The position numbers and the translations under genes were made by a program. This document shows, piece after piece, positions 1 through 7,863 of a stretch of DNA of 48,741 nt (position 1 is its first letter; the number at the start of each line of letters is the position of its first letter). The DNA is from an uncultured Bacteriovoracaceae bacterium. Lineage in GTDB: Bacteria; Bdellovibrionota; Bacteriovoracia; Bacteriovoracales; Bacteriovoracaceae. The DNA lies in the NCBI GenBank assembly GCA_937923325.1, contig CAKZUQ010000006.1:1-48741 (forward strand). The letters run 5' to 3'. Under the pieces are notes generated by a model, which saw only the letters and a program-made list of their open reading frames with translations, had not been told where the DNA came from and searched no databases.

Positions 1-189
1 CTTATCACCTAAATACTTTTCAACAGTGGTAATATCGAAGCCATCTATTATACTATTTACTTCAAGTATTAAGGAGTCCTTTGTTGATCCTGTATCGACA
101 TATGGCACTGACCATAGAAAATCTTTTCTTAATTCTAAAAAATTTTCTCTATTTAAATCATCTGAAATATTAATTATTTTTTCAAAATA
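1..189 (-). other. Unrecognised open frame running off the left edge
   Basis: On the minus strand a frame stays open from just after a TAG at 190-192 to the edge of the window, about 63 codons. It has no ATG, so it is either the inner part of a decayed gene or a gene entered by a frameshift. The translation contains pieces such as ELRKDFLWSVPYVDTGS and VNSIIDGFDITTVEKYLGDK, which look protein-like but which I do not recognise. It overlaps the end of the transposase remnant in another frame. No function is proposed. Confidence 0.3.
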
Positions 190-338
190 CTAATTTCATC
201 GTCAACTGTAGATATTCCTAAATGCATTGATTCTTCTTCATGAACATCAAATCCAATAATTTTTCTACTCAAAATATCCATTATCAAATAAGCATAATAA
301 AACTTACCTCTGATATTTGTTTTTAAATAGATGATAAC
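174..338 (-). pseudogene. IS3-family transposase (OrfB) remnant
   Basis: A 54-codon minus-strand frame between two stops encodes YLKTNIRGKFYYAYLIMD followed by ILSRKIIGFDVHEEES. This is the characteristic middle of the integrase-core (rve, DDE) domain of IS3/IS150-type OrfB proteins, including the second catalytic Asp region (IMD). The upstream DIT/DITY motif, the start and the C-terminal part with the catalytic Glu are absent, and the frame ends at a TAA at 174-176. No inverted repeats or OrfA were found nearby. It is a decayed fragment, not an active element. Family recognition is by motif memory only. Confidence 0.7.
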
Positions 339-370
339 TCATCATAAATTAATTTTAAAATACTCCAAAT

Positions 371-398
371 AAAAAGCCCCAGATTTCTCCGGGGCCAA
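371..398 (-). terminator. rpsA rho-independent terminator
   Basis: Read on the minus strand, an 8-bp stem (GCCCCGGA with TCTGGGGC, including one G-T wobble) closes a GAAA tetraloop and is followed by TTTTT. On the plus strand the wobble becomes an A-C mismatch, so the hairpin is better formed in the minus transcript. It lies about 40 bases after the rpsA stop codon. Confidence 0.85.
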
Positions 399-438
399 AT
401 ATACTTAAAAATTAAGATTATTTAATTAACTTTAAAGA

Positions 439-2163
439 CTATTCCTTTACAGAGAATCCTTTAAGTTTAGCAGCTAATGCAGATGTTCCACCAGCTTCTT
501 CTTTGCTATATCCACCAAGGTCAGCGTTAGCTGCGTTCTTTTTAGATAATGCAATTTTCTTGTCGTCTTTATCGATAGACATTACAAGAGCGTTAACTTT
601 GTCACCAACTTTAACTACGTCTTCTGGCTTCTCAACTCTTTCGTCAGCCAATTCAGAAATGTGAATTAAACCTTCGATTCCAGTTTCTAATTCTACGAAT
701 GCACCAAAATCAGTTACTCTTACAATTTCACCTTCAACAACGTTACCAACTGGCATTCTTTGGTCGATTTTCTTCCAAGGATCTTCAGCTAATTGCTTAA
801 TTCCTAAACAAAATTTAGAGTTGTCTTTATCAACAGTTAAAACCATAGCTTTAATTGAATCACCAACTTTGAATTCGTCGTTAGGGTTAACGTTTTTCTT
901 AGTCCAAGAAACATCTGAAACGTGAATTAAAGCGTCAACATCATCACCAAGGTCAACGAATGCACCAAAGTCTACAACTGCTTTAATTTTTCCTTCAACT
1001 TCTTTTCCTACAGGGTATTTAGCTTCTAGAGCATCCCAAGGGTTGTCTAGTAATTGCTTAAGACCTAAAGAAATTCTCTTGTTCTCAACATCTACTTCAA
1101 GAACCTGAGCTTCAATTGTATCACCTACGTTGTGACCTTTGATTGGTCCTTTAGGGTTTGTCCATGAAACTTCTGAAACGTGAACAAGACCTTCGATACC
1201 ATCGTTAAGCTCAACGAAGATTCCGTAATCTTTAATAGATACGATTTCACCAGAAACGTTAGTTCCAGTTGTGTATTTCTCTCTTGCAGATTCCCAAGGA
1301 TTTGGTTGAACTTGCTTAAGACCTAAAGAAACTCTTTCTTTCGAAGAATCATACTTAAGGATCTTAACATCAATTTCGTCACCAACACCTAATAGGTTAG
1401 ATGGATGCTTAACTCTTCCCCATGACATATCTGTAATATGAAGAAGACCGTCAACACCACCAAGATCGATGAATGCACCGTAATCTGTAATGTTTTTAAC
1501 GATACCTTTAACAACCATTCCTTCTTGGATTTGACCAAGAGTTTCGTCACGTAATTTACCTCTTTCTTCTTGAAGAATAGCTCTTCTAGAAAGAACGATG
1601 TTTCCACGTTTTTTGTTGAATTTGATAACTTTGAATTCCATTGTTTTACCAATGAATTTGTCTAAGTTTTTAGTTGGACGAATGTCAATTTGAGAACCAG
1701 GTAAGAATGCCTTAACACCGATATCAACTGATAATCCACCTTTAACTTTAGCGATAACAGTACCTTGTACTGGATCACCTTTTTCACAAGCTTCTGAGAT
1801 TTTATCCCATGCTTTAAGGATCTCTGCTTTATCTTTAGATAAAACTAAGTTTCCTAAATGAGATTCAAGTTTCTCTAAGTAAACTTCAATTTCATCACCA
1901 ACAGCTACTTTTAAAGTACCGTCGTAGTTTCTGAATTCTTTAGCGAAAACAAGACCTTCTTGCTTGTATCCGATATCTACAGTTACAAAATCATCTGTAA
2001 TAAAAATGATTTTACCTTTGTAAACTTCACCTTCAACAAAACTACCTGTAGTAGTTTCACCTAATAGTGCTTCAAATTCTTCGTTTTTTGCTGTTGTCTC
2101 AGCTTCGTCGTTTGTTACAACTTCGAATTCTTTTGCCCAAGCTGGGATTTGCATAGTTGTCAT
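439..2163 (-). CDS. rpsA: 30S ribosomal protein S1
   Basis: Encodes ribosomal protein S1 (574 aa; E. coli S1 is 557), which binds mRNA on the small subunit and helps start translation of structured or weakly signalled messages. The sequence shows six tandem S1 (OB-fold) repeats. The later four carry the repeating pattern of G.V..I.DYGAF/FVDL, G.EGL.H.SE/D.SW, and K..ISLGLKQ. A Shine-Dalgarno sequence (AAGGTGG) sits six bases before the ATG. The gene has its own promoter and leader and its own terminator, so it appears monocistronic although it lies at the end of the envelope cluster. The family is clear from sequence alone. Confidence 0.97.
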   Translation of the reverse strand: MTTMQIPAWAKEFEVVTNDEAETTAKNEEFEALLGETTTGSFVEGEVYKGKIIFITDDFVTVDIGYKQEGLVFAKEFRNYDGTLKVAVGDEIEVYLEKLESHLGNLVLSKDKAEILKAWDKISEACEKGDPVQGTVIAKVKGGLSVDIGVKAFLPGSQIDIRPTKNLDKFIGKTMEFKVIKFNKKRGNIVLSRRAILQEERGKLRDETLGQIQEGMVVKGIVKNITDYGAFIDLGGVDGLLHITDMSWGRVKHPSNLLGVGDEIDVKILKYDSSKERVSLGLKQVQPNPWESAREKYTTGTNVSGEIVSIKDYGIFVELNDGIEGLVHVSEVSWTNPKGPIKGHNVGDTIEAQVLEVDVENKRISLGLKQLLDNPWDALEAKYPVGKEVEGKIKAVVDFGAFVDLGDDVDALIHVSDVSWTKKNVNPNDEFKVGDSIKAMVLTVDKDNSKFCLGIKQLAEDPWKKIDQRMPVGNVVEGEIVRVTDFGAFVELETGIEGLIHISELADERVEKPEDVVKVGDKVNALVMSIDKDDKKIALSKKNAANADLGGYSKEEAGGTSALAAKLKGFSVKE

Positions 2164-2189
2164 AATAGACCACCTTAATTTTTCGATAG

Positions 2190-2206
2190 CTACGTTAAAA
2201 ACGTAG
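2190..2206 (-). promoter_or_regulatory. Leader hairpin upstream of rpsA
   Basis: A perfect 6-bp inverted repeat (CTACGT / ACGTAG) with a 5-base loop sits in the predicted 75-base leader, about 10-12 bases before the ribosome binding site. S1 is known to control its own translation in E. coli through leader structure. A similar role here is only an inference. Confidence 0.5.
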
Positions 2207-2244
2207 TCCTTTACCTAGTAAAATACTATTTAAAGAGAGTTAGA

Positions 2245-2273
2245 TTTATAAGGCCTGGTGAGTTCAAAGTCAA
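2245..2273 (-). promoter_or_regulatory. rpsA sigma-70-type promoter
   Basis: On the minus strand TTGACT (positions 2273-2268) and TATAAA (2250-2245) are separated by exactly 17 bases, close to the housekeeping consensus. This predicts transcription starting near 2238 and a leader of about 75 bases. It lies right after the glycosyltransferase stop codon and makes rpsA independent of the cluster upstream. Confidence 0.75.
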
Positions 2274-2317
2274 TAGAGAAAGGCCCCTAAGTCATCAAAT
2301 TAACACAAAGTTTTGGA

Positions 2318-3490
2318 CTATTTTTGTTCTTTACTTTGCTCTTTGAAAAGCGTGAACCTAAGTCTTTTTTGGACTGCATTTTCATACTCAAAATGGATTC
2401 TATTTGAATAATGCTCCATTCCATGATGTGAGGATATCTTATCTGCGACGTCAGCAAGTTTACTAAGGTATGAAGTTTGATTAATCAAGATATCTAGGAT
2501 GTGCTTGCGAAGTTCTCTAGCATCTTGAAAATAAAAGGATTTTGCGAAGTCATTGTACTTATTGATAATATTTTGACGCGCAGCCGTGCGAGGTATAATA
2601 AGTGGAACTTTTGCCAGAATCCCAGCAACTTCAATGTCACTAAACGGCTCATAAAAAGCCGTACTTATGAATAAATCAAGGTTTTTAATTGCCGTTGTGA
2701 CTTCATTTAAGTCTGAGAATATCACGTCATTCTTTATTCCAAGCTCAGAGATAAATTTTTCTAAATCAGAGTACCCATAATAATCTTTGATTGGCTTTGC
2801 TGAGAATATAATTAACTTTAAAGACAGATCCAAATCCTTGACCTGCTCTTTAAGTGGTTTTAAGGCAAAGATAATAGTTCTAAGGTTATCTAGCTCAACT
2901 TCAGAGGTGATTATAGAACCAATAACTCTCTCATTTCTATCATGCGCTTGGTACTGGTAATAATTCTCAACTCCTACTCCAATATTTTTTATTTTTCTTG
3001 TTGAAATAGGAAGTGCTGTCTTGGCAATAATCTTTGTACTTTCACTAAAAGTTAAAACAGCATCAACCCTTTTAAATAGCCACTTTCTCAAGAGATCATT
3101 AATTGGCTTACCTAAAAAGTCATTTACAGTGAGAAAGAGTGGAACTTTTGGCAACGATAATAAAGAGAAGCTAGTCCCCCATAAACTTTTTAAGTTATAA
3201 CAATGAACAAGATCAAAGCTTTCATCTTTTATTATGGCCTTTATATCAATCAAGAATTTAAAATAAAAAAATCGATCATTGCTTGTTCCTTTAAAGTAAA
3301 TTCTAGGCAAAGATAATTTATCAGCTGCTTTATCAATTAAAGAATCTTTTTTACAATATAAAACAGGGTTTCCACCAATATCTCTAAGATATTGACAATC
3401 ACTTACACTTTTACGCTCTAAAGTTGAAAATCCATCTCCAGGACAAACAATAAGTATCTTTAAATTTTTTGCTTTTACTTGATCACGCAT
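2318..3490 (-). CDS. GT4-type glycosyltransferase
   Basis: A 390-aa protein with the two-Rossmann GT-B layout of family 4 glycosyltransferases. The N-terminal half starts with KILIVCPGDGFST and contains FDLVHCYNLKS. The C-terminal half contains an ATAFYEPFSDIEVAGILAKVPLI-like region (residues about 300-325), the usual donor-nucleotide-binding segment with conserved Glu residues. No signal peptide is seen; such enzymes act at the cytoplasmic face of the inner membrane. It is the last gene of the lipid A/envelope cluster, 26 bases after the DUF3108 lipoprotein gene. A role in adding a sugar to lipid A or LPS core fits that position, but the substrate cannot be read from sequence. Confidence 0.8.
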   Translation of the reverse strand: MRDQVKAKNLKILIVCPGDGFSTLERKSVSDCQYLRDIGGNPVLYCKKDSLIDKAADKLSLPRIYFKGTSNDRFFYFKFLIDIKAIIKDESFDLVHCYNLKSLWGTSFSLLSLPKVPLFLTVNDFLGKPINDLLRKWLFKRVDAVLTFSESTKIIAKTALPISTRKIKNIGVGVENYYQYQAHDRNERVIGSIITSEVELDNLRTIIFALKPLKEQVKDLDLSLKLIIFSAKPIKDYYGYSDLEKFISELGIKNDVIFSDLNEVTTAIKNLDLFISTAFYEPFSDIEVAGILAKVPLIIPRTAARQNIINKYNDFAKSFYFQDARELRKHILDILINQTSYLSKLADVADKISSHHGMEHYSNRIHFEYENAVQKRLRFTLFKEQSKEQK

Positions 3491-3516
3491 TAATCTCTAC
3501 TTATCAAAAAGTTTAA

Positions 3517-4638
3517 CTAGTAAGTGTATTTTTCAATATCTCCACTAATCGCCCCTATTTTAATCTTTGCTTTAAACTTTAAGAATATTCTGCGCTCATC
3601 AGATGAGAACCAAAACTCCATATCACCACTTTTTAAGGTATCACCAGAGTATTTAGTTGATGCTGTCACTTTAAATGCATCCTTATTTCCAATCTCAGTT
3701 TCGATTCTTTCTATTCCATCAATTTTTGCATTTAGGGTTAAAAGTTTTCCCTTGTTCATAATAGGAATGATGAAGCTATTTCCTTTCTCCATCGGTAGAC
3801 CTCTAAGAAAAAATACAATTGATAATGGATCTTGAAACCTGGAAGGTATTGGTTTGACCCCTTTACTCTTTTTCGTTTTTTCCTTTGTTACTCTTTTATA
3901 AAAAGTATAAGACTGTAGCTTTTCTTTATCAAATAGCTGTAGGTCATCTATATTTTGACCTGACTCTCTTTGAATTAAACTGAATTTTATTGGACTAAAA
4001 TCTTTTGTTGAAACGTAAGTATCTACTTTATCATCTAATTCATAAAGATAACTGTAAAATTTTGAAGTCTTAACCCTTGCATGGAAATGATAAACATCCT
4101 CTTCTCCAAGCTTAGTTTTAGGCTTTGTTGTTAAGGCGATCTTACCTGTTGATACACCCATATAATTAATATCTAAATAGGCTTCTTCCCCTTCAAACAA
4201 TACTGGTTTAACTTTGGTCCAATACTTTTTTGTCTCTTTATCAATGGCCTTATAAGCTTCAGGATAGTCCTTTGGATATGCAACCTTTTTCTTTGTCACT
4301 AGTTTTTTAGTTTGAGGTTCTAGCTTTTGAGTTACTTTTTTTTTAACTCTTTTTTGTTTTTTTATTTTGTTTTTATTTTGTTTTTTTGTTGGTTTAGTTT
4401 TAGATGCTGTTGTTTTAATAACTGAAACAATAGCTTCATTTCCGTTACTTACCTTTTTTGAAACTTCTTTCTGTTCTTTAAATTTATCAAAAACATTATC
4501 TTCAACTTGAAAAGATTTTATTAACTCATCGTTGCGCTCACTTGTTTGCGCTGTTGAAGAAAAGTATTCTCCAAGCCTCGTTGAACACGAAGTGAAAAGT
4601 AAAATCATACATACTTGAGTAATTAGTTTTGTTCGCAT
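3517..4638 (-). CDS. DUF3108-like lipoprotein with lysine-rich linker
   Basis: A 373-aa envelope protein. Residues 1-18 form a lipoprotein signal with lipobox LFTSC, giving a lipid-modified Cys18. Residues about 75-125 are an extreme lysine-rich, disordered stretch (many KK, KQ and TKK repeats). The rest is a beta-rich domain with the features of DUF3108 proteins (YLDINYMGVSTGKIAL, HARVKTSKFYSYLYELDD, then a C-terminal EFWFSSDERRIFLKF-type ending). DUF3108 proteins are periplasmic and of unsettled function. Its place between lpxK and the glycosyltransferase suggests an LPS or envelope role. The basic linker could bind phosphate-rich LPS or peptidoglycan, but that is inference. SD AAGGA lies six bases before ATG. 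Confidence 0.75.
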   Translation of the reverse strand: MRTKLITQVCMILLFTSCSTRLGEYFSSTAQTSERNDELIKSFQVEDNVFDKFKEQKEVSKKVSNGNEAIVSVIKTTASKTKPTKKQNKNKIKKQKRVKKKVTQKLEPQTKKLVTKKKVAYPKDYPEAYKAIDKETKKYWTKVKPVLFEGEEAYLDINYMGVSTGKIALTTKPKTKLGEEDVYHFHARVKTSKFYSYLYELDDKVDTYVSTKDFSPIKFSLIQRESGQNIDDLQLFDKEKLQSYTFYKRVTKEKTKKSKGVKPIPSRFQDPLSIVFFLRGLPMEKGNSFIIPIMNKGKLLTLNAKIDGIERIETEIGNKDAFKVTASTKYSGDTLKSGDMEFWFSSDERRIFLKFKAKIKIGAISGDIEKYTY

Positions 4639-4677
4639 CTTGAGTCCTTAATTATATGATTTTATTGTAAAACAATT

Positions 4678-5751
4678 TTAATCATAATCAAGGTCTAGGA
4701 CTTTTTTGATTCCCTTCATGAAGTCTTCTTCTCCACTAATAAAAGAAACTGATATATTTACATATACCACTCGAGGATCTTGAACAACTCTTCTAATTTT
4801 AACCATGTCTTTTTCACTCGTCACGACAATAGCATCAAGCTGAGTACACTTTAAAAGAATTTCGTTCATATCATTTTGAGTAAATAAATAATGATCAGGA
4901 TAAACAACTTTATCAACGATATTTGCACCATTATCTTCCAGTAACTGATAAAATGAGTCTGGTGAAGCAATAGCGCTTAAAGCAATTACATTTCTTCCTT
5001 TTAACTCATCCATCTCCATGGACTTTTTATCAAAACAGTCAAATACTCCATCAGGACGATAAGAGAATCTAGCAATTGGAATTCCTCTTCTATGGTACTT
5101 ACTTAGCATGTCTAAAAGACTTTCAATTTTTTCTTCACTAACCTGATCAGCGCGACTAAGAACAATTGCATCAGCATCTTTAAGAGCTGTTAATCCTTCT
5201 CTTAAATATCCAAGTGGTGCTGTTTTATAACGATCAAGTGCTAGGGCTGAATCAAATAAGACAATATTGAACGATCTATAAAGTTGAATATGTTGGAAGC
5301 CATCATCTAAAAGAACGACATCTGGCTCAACTTCGTGAAAATATTTCTTTAAATTATCTGCACGTTTTTTTCCAACGATAACAGCACCAGACTTCATTTT
5401 TCTAGAAATAAGTAATGGCTCATCTCCAAATTTTTTTGGATTAGACCTAAAGCGCTGTCCACCTTTGATAACTCCGGACTTGTGTTCAAGCTCACCTTTA
5501 TATCCACGTGTTAACACTGCCGGTGTTAAACCGTGCTCTGCCATTTTATTTGTCAGATAAATGATCATTGGAGTTTTACCAGTTCCACCAAATGTAACAT
5601 TGCCAACAGAGATAATTGGAACTTTAAAGTATTCTTTTTTGAGAAGACCATACTCGTAAAAAGACCTTCTAACTCGGTAGATACTTTCCCATAGAGAAGA
5701 TAATGGAGATAAAACAGTTTTTTCTACAAATTTTGATTCTAATATACTCAT
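4678..5751 (-). CDS. lpxK: Tetraacyldisaccharide 4'-kinase
   Basis: LpxK phosphorylates the 4' position of the tetraacyl disaccharide to give lipid IVA, at the inner face of the inner membrane. The 357-aa protein has the family's N-terminal membrane-associated helix, then the P-loop GNVTFGGTGKTP (residues about 50-61) and the LLDDGFQH motif that follows in LpxK enzymes. The end matches the family (IVVTSEKDMVKIR). The ATG lies two bases after the lpxB stop, with no good ribosome binding site, so translation is probably coupled to lpxB. The 4' phosphate it makes is of interest because B. bacteriovorus lipid A is reported to carry mannose instead of phosphate. Confidence 0.95.
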   Translation of the reverse strand: MSILESKFVEKTVLSPLSSLWESIYRVRRSFYEYGLLKKEYFKVPIISVGNVTFGGTGKTPMIIYLTNKMAEHGLTPAVLTRGYKGELEHKSGVIKGGQRFRSNPKKFGDEPLLISRKMKSGAVIVGKKRADNLKKYFHEVEPDVVLLDDGFQHIQLYRSFNIVLFDSALALDRYKTAPLGYLREGLTALKDADAIVLSRADQVSEEKIESLLDMLSKYHRRGIPIARFSYRPDGVFDCFDKKSMEMDELKGRNVIALSAIASPDSFYQLLEDNGANIVDKVVYPDHYLFTQNDMNEILLKCTQLDAIVVTSEKDMVKIRRVVQDPRVVYVNISVSFISGEEDFMKGIKKVLDLDYD

Positions 5752-5753
5752 AA

Positions 5754-6884
5754 CTAAGATTTTATCACGCTGGCCATATACTCGGGAACAGAAAAATCAT
5801 CTCCACTAAGCATTGAGCTTGTATTTTTTAGTTTATTAACAATTTTATTGTATTCATCTTCATTTTTTATCCAAAACCTTGCAACTTTGGATAAGTTATA
5901 ACGGTCTGCTTCATAATGAAGAAACTCAGGAAAGATCATTTCATCATGAATAATATTTGTAAGACTAGCTGCTCCATCATAAGGAATTAATAGTTTTAAG
6001 ATGAATTCATTCACAAGACTTAGTTTATAAGCAACAACTGTTGGGATTTCAAATAATCCAGTAGCAAGAGTTACTGTTCCGCTTGTTGCAAAACACATAT
6101 CTGCCCAGTTAAATGCTTCCACTAACTGATTAGACTCCCAAATATTATCAATTTTATATTCAGAACTTTCATAATGATGAGGTTTAACAGTTTCTACTTT
6201 TACGATACCAGTTTCAATATCAAAGCCTTCTTCTTTTAAAAGTTGAGCTCCATTATATAAAATAGGTAACATATCTGAAACCTCTGAGTTACGACTACCT
6301 GGTAATAGCAATAACCTGATACTTCTTTCTTTGAAGTCTGAATGCTGTCTTTGTCTTATTTCTTTAAGTGTTGATCCATACTCAACTTGAAGTGGATGAA
6401 CAACGGCTTTAACGTTCTTAACACCTCTATCGCTAAACCACTTTTTTTCAAAGGGCAAAATTGTAAATAGAGTGTGCACATTTTCTTGAATCGTTTTAGC
6501 CCTATATGCTTTCCAAACCCAAGCCTGAGGAGCAACGTAATAAAGAACTTTCACTCCCATTTTTTTTAAACGCTTTGATAGTTTTAAATTGAAGCCTTGA
6601 AAGTCAACTAGGATTGCCGTTTTACAATTACGTTTTTTCACTTCATCTACAATATGATCCATGGCCTTAAAGTAAAATCGAAGCTTACCTAATACTTCAG
6701 TTATTCCAACACTTGAGAAATCTCTTGTATGATATAGAAGTTCCACACCTTCATCAGCAAGCTTATCACCACCCACACCGAAGTACTCGAAATTATCAGT
6801 AAGGTTTTTTAGTTCTGGAAAGAAAGTCATCGTATGGTCTTCCCCAGACTTTTCTCCAGCAATAATTAAGCAAGACTCTTTCAT
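5754..6884 (-). CDS. lpxB: Lipid-A-disaccharide synthase
   Basis: LpxB (GT19) joins 2,3-diacylglucosamine-1-phosphate to UDP-2,3-diacylglucosamine to form the beta-1,6 disaccharide of lipid A. The 376-aa length is typical. Diagnostic segments are IIAGEKSGEDH near the N-terminus, VDFQGFNLKLSKRLKK, YYVAPQAWVWKAYR (residues about 115-128), LLLPGSRNSEVSDMLP, and MCFATSGTVTLATGLFEIPTVVAYK near the C-terminal donor site. It sits between the GnnA-like oxidoreductase (three-base gap) and lpxK (two-base gap), a tight operon. Confidence 0.96.
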   Translation of the reverse strand: MKESCLIIAGEKSGEDHTMTFFPELKNLTDNFEYFGVGGDKLADEGVELLYHTRDFSSVGITEVLGKLRFYFKAMDHIVDEVKKRNCKTAILVDFQGFNLKLSKRLKKMGVKVLYYVAPQAWVWKAYRAKTIQENVHTLFTILPFEKKWFSDRGVKNVKAVVHPLQVEYGSTLKEIRQRQHSDFKERSIRLLLLPGSRNSEVSDMLPILYNGAQLLKEEGFDIETGIVKVETVKPHHYESSEYKIDNIWESNQLVEAFNWADMCFATSGTVTLATGLFEIPTVVAYKLSLVNEFILKLLIPYDGAASLTNIIHDEMIFPEFLHYEADRYNLSKVARFWIKNEDEYNKIVNKLKNTSSMLSGDDFSVPEYMASVIKS

Positions 6885-6887
6885 AGA

Positions 6888-7841
6888 TTAGTAACTTAGC
6901 TCAACAAAATCGTTTTTATCTAAGCTTTCAATTACTTTGTCGATTAAGTAAACGATGTCTGCACCATCTTGGTAAGTAACCATCTCTTTTTCTGTCCCTA
7001 AGATAGCGTTATAGAAGTTATTATGTTCTATTAATAAATGATCTCTTTTTTCATACTCTTGTTCTTTGACATAAGTACCGTCTTCAAATTGAGAGTCAGT
7101 GGCAACACCATATGTATTTGCAAAAAGGTCGATATTAATACAACCACCATCATGCATAATATCCATAGCTCTAACTTCTTTTACACTGTTTCTACCAGAT
7201 GTGATTCTTGCGTGAGAACCATCAGCATATTCTAAGATACAAGTAGCATGATCCCATTTGCCCGTTCTAATTTTATGTCCATAAGCTTTAAGTTTTGTTG
7301 GTTTTTTACTAAACAAATACATTACTAAATCTAAGTCATGAATCATTAAGTCCTGAACAACATCAACATCAGTAGCACGACCTTTAAACGAAGCATAACG
7401 GTTGAGATCTACAGAGAAAGCTGAATTGATTTTAGCAAACTCATCCCTTAATAATTCCCAGGCTTTGTGACATCTTTCACTATGACCAACTTGTAGAATT
7501 TTCCCTTCTTTTAAAAGGGGTTTTAAACTCTTAACTTCATCAAAAGTTGAACAAAGTGGTTTCTCACAAAAAATATGTTTATTGTTTTCTAATAAAAGCT
7601 TAGTTAATTCAAAGTGTGTAGAAGTCGGAGTTACAATTACTGCAGCATCGATCTCATTTATTACATCTTTAATATCATCAACAATTTTAGCATTAGGATG
7701 GTTCTCTTTAGCTACTTTTGCATTCGCTTCAAATGGTTCTACAATGGCAACTAATTCAGCTTGATCTAGTCCATCAGCTTTTTGGCAATGCCACTTTCCT
7801 AGGTGTCCGTATCCTAATACTGCTACTTTTATTTTGCTCAT
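6888..7841 (-). CDS. Gfo/Idh/MocA oxidoreductase, GnnA-like
   Basis: A 317-aa NAD(P)-dependent oxidoreductase. The N-terminal Rossmann fold has GYGHLGKWH (residues 11-19), and FCEKPLCST (residues about 92-100) is the EKP motif of the Gfo/Idh/MocA family. DLMIHDLDLVMYL carries the His/Asp of the catalytic region. It lies between lpxA and lpxB. In Acidithiobacillus ferrooxidans the gnnA gene of this family lies at that position and oxidises the 3-OH of UDP-GlcNAc, so that GnnB can then transaminate it to a 3-amino sugar for lipid A. A GnnA role here is inferred from family and position. No gnnB-like aminotransferase is present in the window. Other sugar-nucleotide oxidations remain possible. 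Confidence 0.8.
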   Translation of the reverse strand: MSKIKVAVLGYGHLGKWHCQKADGLDQAELVAIVEPFEANAKVAKENHPNAKIVDDIKDVINEIDAAVIVTPTSTHFELTKLLLENNKHIFCEKPLCSTFDEVKSLKPLLKEGKILQVGHSERCHKAWELLRDEFAKINSAFSVDLNRYASFKGRATDVDVVQDLMIHDLDLVMYLFSKKPTKLKAYGHKIRTGKWDHATCILEYADGSHARITSGRNSVKEVRAMDIMHDGGCINIDLFANTYGVATDSQFEDGTYVKEQEYEKRDHLLIEHNNFYNAILGTEKEMVTYQDGADIVYLIDKVIESLDKNDFVELSY

Positions 7842-7863
7842 TATATAATCCTATTTTTTAAAT

